A stretch of 64,000 nt of DNA from an uncultured Bacteroides sp. (GCA_949289345.1 CASENS010000017.1:32870-96869), one strand, 5' to 3'; positions 21,870-32,448 are shown, counted from the first letter of the stretch. Program-made: numbers and translations. The notes: generated by a model not told the origin, from the letters alone.

Positions 21870-22970
21870 ATGAAAAGACTTATCGCTTATATCGCCATAG
21901 CGGCTACCCTCGCCTGCCTCAACGCTTGCCAAACCGTTGAACCCTTTTCCGTCGACTATATGATGCCTGCCGACATCAGCTTTCCTACCGACTTGAAACG
22001 GGTGGCCATTGTCAACAACATGCCCAACGTTCCGGACAACAAGCTCATTTCAAGCCAAGAAACGAAGCCCAAAAACGAAACGGAGATAGCCAGCCGCACG
22101 GACTACTACAACGGAGAAGCACGGATTGCGACAGAATCGCTGGCCGAAGCCGTAGCAGGGCACAACTACTTCGACTTAGTAGTAATCTGCGACTCTGCTT
22201 TACGCAACAAGGATTTACACCCGCGCGAAACGACATTGGCACAGGAAGAAGTACGCCAACTGACACAGGAACTGGGCGTCGATTTCCTGATAGCCTTAGA
22301 AAACATCCAACTGAAATCCGTACGCAAGTTAGAATACATCCCCGAATGGCGAGGCTTCTATGGCACAGTAGACGTCAAAGTCTACCCCACCATCCGCATC
22401 TACCTGCCCAGCCGTTCGGTTCCCATGGCTACCGTAAACAGCTGTGACAGCATTTTTTGGGAAAAGAGCGGTCTCAGCGAGGACATCCTTGGCCAATTGG
22501 TCAGCGAAAAAGAACTGGTGGAGGAAGCTTCCGCCTTTGCCGGCACTGTCCCGGTGAGACACTTGTTACCCTATTGGACGACAGCACGCCGCTACCTTTT
22601 CACAGGAGGGACAGTGAACATGCGTGACGCCGCCATTTACGTCAAAGAAAAGAACTGGACGGAAGCCATCGGCCTGTGGGAAAAAGAATTCAATGAGCGG
22701 AAAGGCAAACGCAAGATGTACGCGGCTTACAACATAGCCTTGGGCTATGAAATGCAGGACTTGTTGGAAGAGGCTTACGAATGGGCGGTGAAGGCTCAGA
22801 AAGTAGCTTATGAGATAGACGAAGTAAGCAGGAAACAGGCTGCAGATGTTCTCCCGACAGATGTACCCAACTACCTCATGACCAGCATCTATGTAGGCGA
22901 ACTGAAAGAACGGAAGGAAGGAATGGTGCGCTTAAAAGCACAAATGAACAGAATTAACAGTGATTTTTAA
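21870..22970 (+). CDS. DUF6340-like lipoprotein
   Basis: A 366-residue predicted lipoprotein with lipobox LNAC (Cys20). The segments VDYMMPADISFPTDLKRVAIVNN and GVDFLIALENIQLKS resemble the DUF6340 family of Bacteroidetes, of unknown function. The C-terminal third is helical (MRDAAIYVKEKNWTEAIGLWEKEF, AAYNIALGYEMQDLLEEAYEWAVKA) and looks like two or three tetratricopeptide-type repeats, suggesting a protein-binding role in the periplasm. It is transcribed alone. Confidence 0.7.
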   Translation: MKRLIAYIAIAATLACLNACQTVEPFSVDYMMPADISFPTDLKRVAIVNNMPNVPDNKLISSQETKPKNETEIASRTDYYNGEARIATESLAEAVAGHNYFDLVVICDSALRNKDLHPRETTLAQEEVRQLTQELGVDFLIALENIQLKSVRKLEYIPEWRGFYGTVDVKVYPTIRIYLPSRSVPMATVNSCDSIFWEKSGLSEDILGQLVSEKELVEEASAFAGTVPVRHLLPYWTTARRYLFTGGTVNMRDAAIYVKEKNWTEAIGLWEKEFNERKGKRKMYAAYNIALGYEMQDLLEEAYEWAVKAQKVAYEIDEVSRKQAADVLPTDVPNYLMTSIYVGELKERKEGMVRLKAQMNRINSDF

Positions 22971-23002
22971 TAAAACCAAGATAGAAATTACGTTTTTTTC
23001 TG

Positions 23003-23010
23003 TACCTTTG
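23003..23010 (+). promoter_or_regulatory. -7 element of the 147-residue acidic protein gene
   Basis: TACCTTTG, 79 nt before the ATG, leaving a rather long leader. Confidence 0.5.
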
Positions 23011-23089
23011 GAAAAGTAAAATAAGAAACCGATAAGCGACGAATCATATTCGGTTAGTTTATACTATATCTATTAACTCTATACACTTT

Positions 23090-23533
23090 ATGAAGCTTAG
23101 TCAATCATCATCAACTCTGTTGGAGAGCGCCATCCGGAAAGCGACTGACAAATATTGTAACAGCCGCGAACAAACCATTGTGACCGATTTTCATTTGCAA
23201 GCCAATTCCAACTCCGGCGAGCTGACCATATACAACGATGAAGATGAAGAGCTGGCACATACCACTATCGAGGAATGGACGATATACGATGGGGAAAATT
23301 TCAACGAAGAAGTGGAACGCTTACTGTCTGCCCTGCTGAATGAGATGAAAAGCAAGGGAGCGTTTGAGAAAGTTACGGTGCTGAAACCCTATTCGTTCGT
23401 GTTGGTAGATGATGAGAAAGAAACACTTGCCGAGCTCCTGTTAATGGACGACGACACATTGTTGGTGAATGATGAATTATTGAAAGGCCTGGACGAAGAG
23501 CTGGACGAATTCTTAAAGAAATTATTAGAATAG
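23090..23533 (+). CDS. conserved-looking acidic protein of unknown function
   Basis: 147 residues, no signal peptide or membrane segment, strongly acidic in the C-terminal half (DDEKETLAELLLMDDDTLL, LDEELDEFLKKLLE). The N-terminal 90 residues look like an alpha/beta domain. The family is not recognised. It has its own -7 element and a long leader, and is followed by a 22-nt dyad array and a hairpin shared with valS. The good coding pattern and the absence of a competing frame support a real gene. Confidence 0.7.
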   Translation: MKLSQSSSTLLESAIRKATDKYCNSREQTIVTDFHLQANSNSGELTIYNDEDEELAHTTIEEWTIYDGENFNEEVERLLSALLNEMKSKGAFEKVTVLKPYSFVLVDDEKETLAELLLMDDDTLLVNDELLKGLDEELDEFLKKLLE

Positions 23534-23560
23534 TGAAGCACCCATACAGCCCGTTCTTTC

Positions 23561-23644
23561 GCCATCATTGATTACTTGTCCAAGTATCATTGAATACATC
23601 GCCATTTATTCAATGATAAAAGGCCATTTCATATTGAATACTTT
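23561..23644. repeat. intergenic 22-nt dyad array (ATCATTGAAT / ATTCAATGAT units)
   Basis: GCCATTT occurs at 23601 and 23623, with a related TCCAAGT at 23579, giving a 22-nt step. The units contain ATCATTGAAT, ATTCAATGAT and ATATTGAAT in alternating orientation. TATCATTGAATA and TATTCAATGATA form a perfect 12-bp inverted pair. It lies between the converging acidic-protein and valS genes. Confidence 0.7.
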
Positions 23645-23758
23645 TGCAGCGAAATCAAGGGTTCCGATTTTTGCTATCGGCTTAACGTCTCCATACCCCA
23701 ACTACTGATATGGCCTAAAAACCGATAGATTAGCTGCCCAATAAATAAAATTACTGAC

Positions 23759-23797
23759 AACAAAGGAGACGCCCCCATTGGATACGTCTCCTTTGTT
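23759..23797. terminator. hairpin terminator at the end of valS
   Basis: AACAAAGGAGACG and CGTCTCCTTTGTT form a perfect 13-bp stem around a 13-nt loop, 17 nt after the valS stop. It could act in both directions. The T run is short. Confidence 0.75.
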
Positions 23798-23813
23798 CAT
23801 TTCATATCAGCCT

Positions 23814-26495
23814 TTATGCTTTCTTCAGCGCCGCGATGCTTTCTTTCAGCGACTTGATGATGCTTTCGGCATCAGCCTGCTTTTTACGTTCCATTTCGAT
23901 AACGGCCGCCGGTGCGTTATTGACAAACTTCTCATTGGAAAGTTTCTTCAATACGCCTTGCAGAAAACCTTCCTTGTGCTTCAGTTCGGCTTCCATGCGG
24001 GCTATCTCAGCCTCTACATCAATCAGATTGCCCAAAGGAACGGCATACTCCGTAGTGCCTACCATAAAGGCAGACGCGCCTTCCGCCTTGGCGTCTACAA
24101 CGGAAATGGCGGACAAGTTGCACATCTTGCCAATAACAGCATTGAACGCTGACACCGGATTGTCGCCTACGACCTGGAGTTCAAGTGCTTCCTTCTGCGC
24201 GATGTTCTTCTGCAAACGGATGGAACGCACGTTACTGATAACTTCCTTCACTGCCTCAAATTGTTGCAACAGCGTTTCGTCCACTTCACCCGGAGCAGCC
24301 ATCGGGCTGACCATCAGGCTCTCACCTTCCTTACGCTCAACAATGTGTTGCCATAACTCTTCCGTAATGAACGGCATGAAAGGATGAAGCAGGTGCAAAA
24401 GGTTATCGAAGAAACCGATGGTGCGGTCATACACTTCCTTACTGATAGGCTGGCCGTATGCGGGCTTTATCATTTCCAGATACCAACTGGAGAATTCGTC
24501 CCAGAAGAGTTTGTAAACAGCCATCAAAGCTTCACTCAAACGATACTTCGAGAAGAGGTCGGCTACCTCAACGGCTACCGCATTCTGCTTTGACTCAAAC
24601 CATTTCATGGCCAGTGCCGCTGCTTCGGGCACTTCAGCTTCTGCGCTCACCGTCCAGCCTTTTACCAAACGGAAAGCATTCCATATCTTATTATTAAAGT
24701 TACGTCCTTGTTCGCACAGGGCCTCATCAAAAAGAATGTCATTGCCGGCGGGAGCCGAAAGCATCATACCCATTCGCACACCATCGGCACCAAACTTGTC
24801 TATCAGTTCCAAAGGATCGGGTGAGTTACCCAACGACTTAGACATCTTGCGGCCCAGTTTGTCGCGCACGATACCGGTGAAGTAAACGTTGCGGAAAGGC
24901 ATATCACCCATATACTCGTATCCGGCCATAATCATACGGGCTACCCAGAAGAAGATGATGTCCGGTCCCGTCACCAGGTCGCTTGTCGGATAGTAGTATT
25001 TGATTTCTTCGTTGCCGGGATTGTTGATACCATCGAAGAGGGAGATAGGCCAGAGCCACGAAGAAAACCATGTGTCGAGACAATCTTCGTCCTGGCGAAG
25101 GTCTGCCAAGTTCAGGTCTTTGCCGGTCTTTTCCTTTGCCAATGCCAAAGCTTGTTCAGGCGTTTCGGCTACGACATATCCACCTTCGGGCAAATAATAA
25201 GCCGGGATGCGATGCCCCCACCACAGCTGGCGGCTGATACACCAGTCCTTGATATTCTCCAGCCAGTTACGGTATGTATTTTTGTATTTAGCCGGATAGA
25301 ACTTCAGTTCATCGTTCATCACCGGAGGCAAAGCCATGTCGGCAAAGTGCTTCATCTTGAGGAACCACTGCATAGAGAGCTTCGGTTCAATGGGCACATT
25401 GGTGCGTTCCGAGAAGCCCACCTTGTTCGTATAGGCCTCTACTTTTTCCAAGAGTCCGGCTTCGTCCAAGTCTTTCTCTATCTGCTTGCGCACATCAAAG
25501 CGGTCCATGCCTACGTACAGACCGGCAGCCTCGCTCAGCGTACCGTTGTCGTTGAAGATGTCGATGGAAGGCAGGTTGTGCTTCTCGCCCAGCATGTAGT
25601 CGTTCACATCGTGGGCAGGTGTCACCTTCAAACAGCCCGTACCGAACTCCATGTCCACATATTCGTCCTCAATAACAGGGATGACACGGTTTACCAACGG
25701 AACAATCACTTTCTTTCCTCTCAACCAATGCGTCTTAGGGTCATTGGGATTAATACACATGGCCGTATCGCCCATGATGGTTTCAGGACGAGTAGTAGCC
25801 ACTACAGCGTAACGACGTCCTTGCGCATCGCGATGCACCACTTCTTTCTCATCGCCTGTCTCGCCCGACAAATCATCATTTGCTACGTAATATTTCAGGT
25901 AGTAGAATTTGCCATGCTCTTCCTTGTAAATGACCTCTTCATCACTGAGGGCGGTCAGCGCTTTAGGATCCCAGTTCACCATGCGCACACCCCGGTAGAT
26001 AAGACCTTTATTATATAGGTCAACAAATACCTTGATGACACTCTTGCTGCGCGTCTCGTCCATGGTGAAGGCTGTGCGGTCCCAGTCGCACGAAGCGCCC
26101 AGCCGGCGAAGCTGTTTCAAGATGATGCCTCCGTGCTCCTCTGTCCATGCCCATGCATGTTTCAGAAACTCGTCACGGGTCAGGTCGGTCTTCTTGATGC
26201 CTTCCTGCGCCAGTTTGTTCACCACCTTAGCCTCGGTAGCGATGGAAGCGTGGTCAGTACCCGGCACCCAGCAGGCATTCTTGCCTTCCATGCGGGCACG
26301 GCGCACTAAGATATCTTGGATGGTATTATTAAGCATGTGTCCCATGTGGAGCACACCGGTGACGTTAGGGGGCGGAATGACGATGGTGTACGGCACGCGT
26401 CCATCGGGTTTCGAACTGAACAGTTTGTGGTCCAGCCAATATTGGTACCACTTCCCTTCCACATCGGCGGGATTGTACTTACTTGCTAATTCCAT
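23814..26495 (-). CDS. valS: valine-tRNA ligase
   Basis: Charges tRNA-Val with valine; cytoplasmic class I synthetase of 893 residues, normal length. The ATP-binding HIGH motif is HMGH at 50-53 ([15 protein letters not shown]) and the KMSKS loop is at 550-554. An editing domain follows the first motif. The last 65 residues form the tRNA-binding coiled coil ([16 protein letters not shown]... and ...[16 protein letters not shown]). It has its own -7 element and is a single-gene unit. Confidence 0.97.
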   Translation of the reverse strand: MELASKYNPADVEGKWYQYWLDHKLFSSKPDGRVPYTIVIPPPNVTGVLHMGHMLNNTIQDILVRRARMEGKNACWVPGTDHASIATEAKVVNKLAQEGIKKTDLTRDEFLKHAWAWTEEHGGIILKQLRRLGASCDWDRTAFTMDETRSKSVIKVFVDLYNKGLIYRGVRMVNWDPKALTALSDEEVIYKEEHGKFYYLKYYVANDDLSGETGDEKEVVHRDAQGRRYAVVATTRPETIMGDTAMCINPNDPKTHWLRGKKVIVPLVNRVIPVIEDEYVDMEFGTGCLKVTPAHDVNDYMLGEKHNLPSIDIFNDNGTLSEAAGLYVGMDRFDVRKQIEKDLDEAGLLEKVEAYTNKVGFSERTNVPIEPKLSMQWFLKMKHFADMALPPVMNDELKFYPAKYKNTYRNWLENIKDWCISRQLWWGHRIPAYYLPEGGYVVAETPEQALALAKEKTGKDLNLADLRQDEDCLDTWFSSWLWPISLFDGINNPGNEEIKYYYPTSDLVTGPDIIFFWVARMIMAGYEYMGDMPFRNVYFTGIVRDKLGRKMSKSLGNSPDPLELIDKFGADGVRMGMMLSAPAGNDILFDEALCEQGRNFNNKIWNAFRLVKGWTVSAEAEVPEAAALAMKWFESKQNAVAVEVADLFSKYRLSEALMAVYKLFWDEFSSWYLEMIKPAYGQPISKEVYDRTIGFFDNLLHLLHPFMPFITEELWQHIVERKEGESLMVSPMAAPGEVDETLLQQFEAVKEVISNVRSIRLQKNIAQKEALELQVVGDNPVSAFNAVIGKMCNLSAISVVDAKAEGASAFMVGTTEYAVPLGNLIDVEAEIARMEAELKHKEGFLQGVLKKLSNEKFVNNAPAAVIEMERKKQADAESIIKSLKESIAALKKA

Positions 26496-26542
26496 TGTCT
26501 CAAAAAAGTCTATATAATTAAACGTTAATGCGAATGTGGATG

Positions 26543-26550
26543 CAAAATTA
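26543..26550 (-). promoter_or_regulatory. -7 element of valS
   Basis: TAATTTTG on the minus strand, about 48 nt before the valS ATG. TTTG boxes occur at spacings of 16 and 22 nt. Confidence 0.5.
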
Positions 26551-26693
26551 CGAAATTATTGCTTTCCAAAGTCAAAAGTCTGTGAAAACATCACTTCCTT
26601 GAAGAAATTATACTCCGCACGGCATTAAACGGTATTAAAATGTGCATTTAGTGGCGTCTAGATAAAATGAGGGTGCCCACACAGCAACCAATG

Positions 26694-26726
26694 CAAAAAG
26701 CCGCCCCGGTCATGGAGCGGCTTGTT
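26694..26726 (-). terminator. terminator of the aldolase gene
   Basis: On the minus strand AAGCCGCTCC, a 6-nt loop and GGGGCGGCTT followed by TTTT form a good stem, about 20 nt after the stop. Confidence 0.85.
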
Positions 26727-26748
26727 CATATAGATGTCTTAGCGAATA

Positions 26749-27756
26749 TCAGAGGTTGGCCAACTTGCCGTCAGAACCCAGCACGTTGATGATTTTGTGC
26801 TTGTACATCTTTTCCATTTCGTCACGAGCCGGACCCAGGTACTTACGCGGGTCGAACTCAGCGGGCTTCTCAACGAACACCTTGCGTACGGCAGCCGTCA
26901 TGGCCAGACGGGAATCCGAGTCGATGTTAATCTTGCAAACAGCGGACTTGGCGGCCTTGCGCAATTCCTCTTCGGGGATACCGATGGCAGCTTCCAGCTT
27001 GCCGCCATATTGGTTGATCATGTCCACATATTCCTGGGGAACAGAAGAAGAACCATGGAGCACAATGGGGAATCCGGGCAGTTTCTCCATAACCGCATCC
27101 AATACTTCGAATGCCAGAGGAGGAGGAACCAGACGGCCTGTAGCGGGGTCAACGTGGCACTGTTCGGGTTTGAACTTGTATGCGCCGTGAGACGTTCCGA
27201 TAGAGATAGCCAAAGAGTCGCAACCTGTACGGGTAGCGAAGTCAATAACTTCCTCAGGATTCGTATAAGTGTGGTGCTCGGCAGAAACCTCATCTTCCAC
27301 ACCGGCCAACACGCCCAGCTCGCCTTCTACGGTAACGTCGAACTGATGAGCGTATTCAACGACCTTCTTCGTCAAAGCGACGTTTTCCTCGTAAGGCAGG
27401 TGAGAACCGTCAATCATTACAGAAGAGAAGCCCATGTCCACACAACTCTTGCAGAGTTCGAAGCTGTCACCATGGTCGAGGTGAAGAACAATTTCAGGAT
27501 GGGCGCAGCCCAACTCCTTGGCATACTCTACAGCGCCTTCGGCCATGTAGCGCAACAAAGTCTGGTTGGCATAGTTGCGCGCACCTTTGGAAACCTGCAG
27601 GATAACCGGAGACTTGGTTTCAACCGCAGCTTTGATAATAGCCTGCAACTGCTCCATATTGTTGAAGTTGAAAGCAGGAATAGCATAACCGCCTTTGATG
27701 GCACGAGCGAACATTTCTCTGGTGTTCACAAGGCCTAAATCTTTGTAATTAACCAT
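26749..27756 (-). CDS. fba: class II fructose-1,6-bisphosphate aldolase
   Basis: Splits fructose 1,6-bisphosphate into the two triose phosphates in glycolysis and runs in reverse in gluconeogenesis. 335 residues, zinc-dependent. The metal/catalytic segment HLDHGD has Asp94 and His95. Further sites are IGTSHGAYKF and LHGSSSVP, which hold the other zinc histidines and the phosphate-binding loop. The start is set at MVNYKDLGLV: an in-frame ATG 15 codons upstream overlaps the promoter -7 element. Confidence 0.95.
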   Translation of the reverse strand: MVNYKDLGLVNTREMFARAIKGGYAIPAFNFNNMEQLQAIIKAAVETKSPVILQVSKGARNYANQTLLRYMAEGAVEYAKELGCAHPEIVLHLDHGDSFELCKSCVDMGFSSVMIDGSHLPYEENVALTKKVVEYAHQFDVTVEGELGVLAGVEDEVSAEHHTYTNPEEVIDFATRTGCDSLAISIGTSHGAYKFKPEQCHVDPATGRLVPPPLAFEVLDAVMEKLPGFPIVLHGSSSVPQEYVDMINQYGGKLEAAIGIPEEELRKAAKSAVCKINIDSDSRLAMTAAVRKVFVEKPAEFDPRKYLGPARDEMEKMYKHKIINVLGSDGKLANL

Positions 27757-27798
27757 TTTGTTTAAAAGTTTATTGTTAGTGAATCTCAAAATTCCATG

Positions 27799-27806
27799 CA
27801 AAAATA
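27799..27806 (-). promoter_or_regulatory. -7 element of the aldolase gene
   Basis: TATTTTTG on the minus strand, 43 nt before the chosen start. A TTTG lies 21 nt further upstream (27828-27831). Confidence 0.6.
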
Positions 27807-27846
27807 CATATTCTCTTTCAAATATGGCAAAAAGTAAGGAAATAAA

Positions 27847-28755
27847 TTATACCGCCAGATTATTCCGGAGGCAATATTCCTTGGGCGTGCATCCTGTTTC
27901 CTTCTTGAAAAAACGCAGGAAGTGCTGAGGATACTGGAAGCCAAGCATATCCGCAACCTGTTTCATCCCCATACCGGGTTCCAGCAAAGCGTTTTTGGCC
28001 ATTTCTATGACCTTGAGGTGTATGCGGTCCCGGGCCGTCATCCCTGTTTCCGATCTTACCAAGTCACCAAAATAGTTGGGTGACAGGCAAATCTTGTCTG
28101 CAAAATACTTCACGGTAGGCAATCCATGCAGTCTGGCCATGCCCGAGTCCCAATAGTCGTCCAGCAACTGCTCGAAACGGACAAGGACATCGTTGTTCAA
28201 TTCCTCACGGGTGACGAACTGGCGTTCATAAAAACGCATGCAGTAATTAAGCAGCACCTCAATGTTCGAAACAATCAACGGTTTGGAGAACCTGTCAATG
28301 GCATGTTCCAACTCGCGGGCTATCTTGTCCATATAATCCCGCACGATGACCCGTTCGTCCTCCGACAGATGCAGCGCCTCATTGGAAGCATAGGAAAAGA
28401 AGGTGTACTGTTTCATTTTCTGCGCCAAAGATGTCCGGTGCAGGAAGTCGGGATGAAACAGCAACCCGTCAGCTTCCGGTGCGGGACCGTGCTCTATCGA
28501 AGATACACTTACGGTCTGACCCGGTGCGAAGCATACCACCGTTTCATCATCGAAATCATATTTTGTCCTTCCATAATTGATGACACATCCCACCGTCTTT
28601 TTCAAAAAGAGCGAATAAAAGCCATAGGTCATCCGATAGTTCGGCTGGCTTTCCGATGGGCCGAAATGCACAACGCTCACCAACGGATGTTTCGTCTGAA
28701 ATCCGAAGAACCTGTTATATTGCTCAATAGTATCCGCTTTTATTATTTCCATCAT
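27847..28755 (-). CDS. AraC-family transcriptional regulator, probable controller of the SusC/D locus
   Basis: 302 residues. The N-terminal ligand domain (about 30-170) belongs to the AraC-type sensors (VVCFAPGQTVSVSS). The C-terminal 100 residues hold two helix-turn-helix motifs with KYFADKICLSPNYFGDLVRSETG and MKQVADMLGFQYPQHFLRFFKKETGCTPKEYC. The reading frame extends 46 codons further upstream, but a promoter lies inside that extension, so the start is placed at the tandem ATGATG (28755/28752). It is divergent from the susC-like gene across a 443-nt region, the typical position of a local regulator. Confidence 0.88.
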   Translation of the reverse strand: MMEIIKADTIEQYNRFFGFQTKHPLVSVVHFGPSESQPNYRMTYGFYSLFLKKTVGCVINYGRTKYDFDDETVVCFAPGQTVSVSSIEHGPAPEADGLLFHPDFLHRTSLAQKMKQYTFFSYASNEALHLSEDERVIVRDYMDKIARELEHAIDRFSKPLIVSNIEVLLNYCMRFYERQFVTREELNNDVLVRFEQLLDDYWDSGMARLHGLPTVKYFADKICLSPNYFGDLVRSETGMTARDRIHLKVIEMAKNALLEPGMGMKQVADMLGFQYPQHFLRFFKKETGCTPKEYCLRNNLAV

Positions 28756-28777
28756 AACGCCTTGTTTTTTCTCGATA

Positions 28778-28809
28778 CAAATATACATCTTTCTTTCATC
28801 CTGTCCAAA
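28778..28809 (-). promoter_or_regulatory. promoter of the second araC-like gene
   Basis: On the minus strand TTTG (28809-28806), a 20-nt spacer and TATATTTG (28785-28778) match the Bacteroides consensus and fix the start downstream. Confidence 0.75.
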
Positions 28810-29113
28810 AGGAGTCCTTGCAAAAGCATGATTCAGGTACTTTAATCCGCCATCCAGGTAGTACAACAACCCGTGCAAGGCAGGCAAGGGCATATGTTGC
28901 AGACGTCATATTTCCCTGCACGAAAAACCGGGTCAGGCCTTCTATTGCGCAAATGGGAATTTGGAGGGCACACAGCGCAGCCCAATATGCTCTACAACAT
29001 GTTTCCGCCGATATTTCCACTCATCCGTCACAGAAATGTCACACGACCGACACAGAAAACAAAAAATACCCCCTTAAAAACAAATATTGCACACCCGTTT
29101 TTTCACATCCCGA

Positions 29114-29121
29114 TACATTTG
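29114..29121 (+). promoter_or_regulatory. -7 element of the susC-like operon
   Basis: TACATTTG, 78 nt before the first ATG. The -33 region is poor, as expected for an activator-dependent promoter. Confidence 0.5.
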
Positions 29122-29198
29122 CATTAGAGAATTAACAGTGTGTTCGGACACACACGCTAAAATCTAATATTATTATATGTATTACTTAAATTAATAAC

Positions 29199-32100
29199 AT
29201 GCAAAGGATGTCTGACAAAATGAAGACCATGCGCAGAATGCTACTGTTCTTGTTGGTAGCTGTGATATCGCTTGGCGTATCAGCGCAGAATGTAACCGTT
29301 AAGGGTACCGTGAAAGACAAGACGGGAGAAACCGTAATCGGCGCTTCCGTAGTACTGAAAGGAAATTCCAGCGTCGGTACAATCACCGACATTGATGGCA
29401 ATTTCTCCCTCTCTGTTCCGGCAGGTTCTACCTTAGTCATCTCTTATGTAGGTATGAAGACTCAGGAAGTGAAGCTCGATGGAAGTTCAAGTTATGAAAT
29501 CACATTGGACGATGACTCCCAGGCTTTGGAAGAAGTCGTAGTCATCGGTTACGGTTCGGTGAAGAAAAAAGACTTGACCGGTTCCGTAGCGACGGTAAAC
29601 TCGGAAGTGTTAGCCGCAGTTCCGGTAGCTTCGGCAACTGAAGCTTTGACCGGTAAGATGGCCGGTGTGCAGATTACCACTACGGAAGGTTCACCAGACG
29701 CCGAAATGAAAATCCGTGTGCGTGGTGGCGGTTCTATTACAGGTGACAACACACCGTTGTTTATTGTGGATGGCTTCCCGGTAGAATCCATCTCTGACAT
29801 TCCCGCTTCGGACATTGAAGATATGACCGTATTGAAAGATGCCTCATCAACCGCCATCTACGGTTCGCGCGGTGCCAACGGTGTAATTCTGGTAACGACA
29901 AAATCCGGTAAGGAAGGCAAGGTAAACGTCAGCTACAACGCTTACTACAGTTGGAAAAAGATTGCCAAGACTTTGGACGTACTCAACCCATATGACTATG
30001 CCAAGTGGCAATACGAGTTGGCTATGTTGCAGGACGATGTGACTTCGTATGAGAAATTCTTCGGCAGATACGAAGATATGGATATGTACAAGGACATCCC
30101 TTACAACGATTGGCAGGACCTGACTTTCGGCCGTACGGGACATACGTTCAACCACAACTTGAGTGTGACAGGCGGTACGGACCGCATCCGCTATTCATTC
30201 AGCTATGCCCATATGAACGATAAGGCCATCATGGAAGGTTCTAACTACAAACGTGACAACTTCAGTTTAAAGCTGAACACGAAGCCGACTAAAAACACAA
30301 CCCTCGACTTTTCTATCCGTTATTCGGAAACAGATATCCGAGGCGGTGGCGCCAACGAAACGAGCAGTACGCTGGATTCAGACAAGCGTCTGAAATATTC
30401 AGTAATTTACACACCGATACCTTTGGCAAACTTGGATGAATCAGCCGGTAGCTCGGACGATGACTTGGGTAACCTGTATCATCCGGTAACTGCCATTTAC
30501 GACAATGACCGTTTGAAAGAACGCAAACAGTTGAATATGAACGGCAGTTTCGGCTGGGAAATCTTCAAGAATTTTAAAGTAAAGACAGAATTCGGTTATG
30601 ACGACTACCGCAACAACGACCAGCGTTTCTGGGGTACTACCACTTATTATATTAAGAACACTCCGGCGGCAGCCAACCAAGGTCATCCTGCTATCCGTCT
30701 GACGAATCAATTCCGTCATCGCTTCCGCAATACCAATACCATCAATTATGATTTCGCCAAGTTGTTCAACAACGAAGACCATAACATGAATTTATTGGTA
30801 GGTCACGAATGGATTATTACGAAAGAGAATGAGTTACAGAACGAAGTTCATGGTTTCCCTGATTGGATTACAGCAGGCGAAGCTTGGAAATTGACAAACA
30901 TTCAGGGAACCACTCCTTATAATATTCAGAATACGTATGATCCGGATGACAAGCTGTTATCATTCTTCGGCCGTTTGAACTATGACTACAAGAGCAAGTA
31001 CTTGGTAAGCGCTACGTTCCGTGCCGATGCTTCCTCTAAGTTCTCCGATGCAAACCGTTGGGGATACTTCCCCTCTGCAGCCGTTGCATGGCGTATTTCG
31101 TCCGAATCCTTCATGGAAGGTACCAAGAACTGGTTGGATGATTTGAAATTGCGTTTCAGCTACGGTACAGCCGGTAACAACAACATTCCTTCGGGACAGC
31201 TTGTACAAGTATACAACAGTAATACGACTTCATGGATTAATGGTTTCAGCAACTACTGGGCACCCAGCAAAACAATGGCTAACCCGGATTTGAAATGGGA
31301 AACAACCATTACCCGTAACCTCGGTTTGGACTTTACTTTGTTCGGTGGTAAATTGAACGGTACCATTGAAGCTTACTTAAACACAACCAAAGATTTGTTG
31401 ATTGAGTTCCCGGTTAGCGGTACAGGTTATGATACGCAATACCGTAACATGGGTGAGACACAGAATAAAGGTATTGAGGCAACCATCAATTGGACGATTG
31501 TCAACAAGAAGAACTGGGGCTTGAGCTTGAATGCGAACATCGGTTTCAACAAGAATGAGATTAAGGACTTAGGTATCATGCAAGACTTTGGTCAGGATAC
31601 CAGCTGGGCTTCTTCTGAAATCGGTCAGGACTTCTGGATTGCCAAAGGAGGTTCGGTAGGACAAATGTTGGGCTACCGCTCCGACGGACGTTATGAGGTA
31701 AGTGACTTCGTGGGTTATGACGCGACTACCGAACAATGGATATTGAAAGAAGGTGTAACCAATTGTACAGCTGTGGTAGGAACCTTGCGACCCGGTATGA
31801 TGAAATTGAAAGATTTGGATGGAGACGGTTTGGTAACAGGCGGTTATGAAGACCGCGAAATCATTGGCGACGCCAATCCGGTAGCTACGGGTGGTTTCGG
31901 TATCAACGCGCGCGCCTATGGCTTTGACTTAAGCGCCAACTTCAACTTCAGCATTGGTAATGACATCTATAACGCCAACAAGATTGAGTACACGATGACC
32001 AGCAAGTACCAGTACCGCAACATGATTACGGAGATGGCTGATGGCAAGCGTTGGACCAACTTAAATCCGGACGGTACAATCTGTAACGACCCGGAACAAC

Positions 32101-32426
32101 TGGCCGCAATGAACGCCAACACAACAATGTGGTCTCCGATGACTCAAAGAATGGTGTTCAGCGATTGGGCTGTTGAAGATGGTTCATTCCTGCGTTTGAA
32201 TACATTGACGTTGGGCTATACTTTGCCAAAGTCATTGACCACGAAGGCACACATCCAGAATTTACGTTTCTATGTAACAGCCTACAATGTATTCTGCCTT
32301 ACAAGTTACTCAGGTTTCGACCCCGAAGTTTCTACAGCTTTGCAAACCAACTTGACTCCGGGTGTAGACTACTCTGCATATCCCAAGAGCCGTCAGTTTG
32401 TAATCGGTGTTAACTTGAATTTCTAA
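29199..32426 (+). CDS. SusC-like TonB-dependent outer-membrane transporter
   Basis: 1075 residues. It imports an oligosaccharide or other nutrient bound by its SusD partner, using TonB energy. The signal peptide ends at about residue 30 (ISLGVSAQ). A carboxypeptidase-regulatory-like domain follows at about 31-110 (VTVKGTVKDKTGETVIGASVVLKG). Next come the linker EEVVVIGYGSVKKKDLTGSV, the plug domain (VRGGGSITGDNTPLFIVDGFPV, AIYGSRGANGVILVTTK) and a long beta-barrel ending in FVIGVNLNF. It starts the susC-susD-susE-like operon. In-frame ATGs at 29208 and 29220 are alternative starts. Confidence 0.95.
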   Translation: MQRMSDKMKTMRRMLLFLLVAVISLGVSAQNVTVKGTVKDKTGETVIGASVVLKGNSSVGTITDIDGNFSLSVPAGSTLVISYVGMKTQEVKLDGSSSYEITLDDDSQALEEVVVIGYGSVKKKDLTGSVATVNSEVLAAVPVASATEALTGKMAGVQITTTEGSPDAEMKIRVRGGGSITGDNTPLFIVDGFPVESISDIPASDIEDMTVLKDASSTAIYGSRGANGVILVTTKSGKEGKVNVSYNAYYSWKKIAKTLDVLNPYDYAKWQYELAMLQDDVTSYEKFFGRYEDMDMYKDIPYNDWQDLTFGRTGHTFNHNLSVTGGTDRIRYSFSYAHMNDKAIMEGSNYKRDNFSLKLNTKPTKNTTLDFSIRYSETDIRGGGANETSSTLDSDKRLKYSVIYTPIPLANLDESAGSSDDDLGNLYHPVTAIYDNDRLKERKQLNMNGSFGWEIFKNFKVKTEFGYDDYRNNDQRFWGTTTYYIKNTPAAANQGHPAIRLTNQFRHRFRNTNTINYDFAKLFNNEDHNMNLLVGHEWIITKENELQNEVHGFPDWITAGEAWKLTNIQGTTPYNIQNTYDPDDKLLSFFGRLNYDYKSKYLVSATFRADASSKFSDANRWGYFPSAAVAWRISSESFMEGTKNWLDDLKLRFSYGTAGNNNIPSGQLVQVYNSNTTSWINGFSNYWAPSKTMANPDLKWETTITRNLGLDFTLFGGKLNGTIEAYLNTTKDLLIEFPVSGTGYDTQYRNMGETQNKGIEATINWTIVNKKNWGLSLNANIGFNKNEIKDLGIMQDFGQDTSWASSEIGQDFWIAKGGSVGQMLGYRSDGRYEVSDFVGYDATTEQWILKEGVTNCTAVVGTLRPGMMKLKDLDGDGLVTGGYEDREIIGDANPVATGGFGINARAYGFDLSANFNFSIGNDIYNANKIEYTMTSKYQYRNMITEMADGKRWTNLNPDGTICNDPEQLAAMNANTTMWSPMTQRMVFSDWAVEDGSFLRLNTLTLGYTLPKSLTTKAHIQNLRFYVTAYNVFCLTSYSGFDPEVSTALQTNLTPGVDYSAYPKSRQFVIGVNLNF

Positions 32427-32448
32427 ACCATCTAAAAACAAAGACAAT

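Larger units (their letters stand above)
28756..29198. other. divergent regulatory region, araC-like / susC-like
   Basis: 443 nt without a gene. It carries the araC-like promoter at 28778-28809 and the susC-like -7 element at 29114-29121. A palindrome-rich GC patch at about 28840-28880 and the stretch 28950-29040 have no recognised function. Any operator for the regulator is expected here; no convincing repeated site could be picked by eye. Confidence 0.55.

Noticed and set aside
28756-28893. Extended start of the second AraC-type regulator
   Set aside because: A consensus promoter (28778-28809) lies inside the extension, so it would not be in the mRNA.
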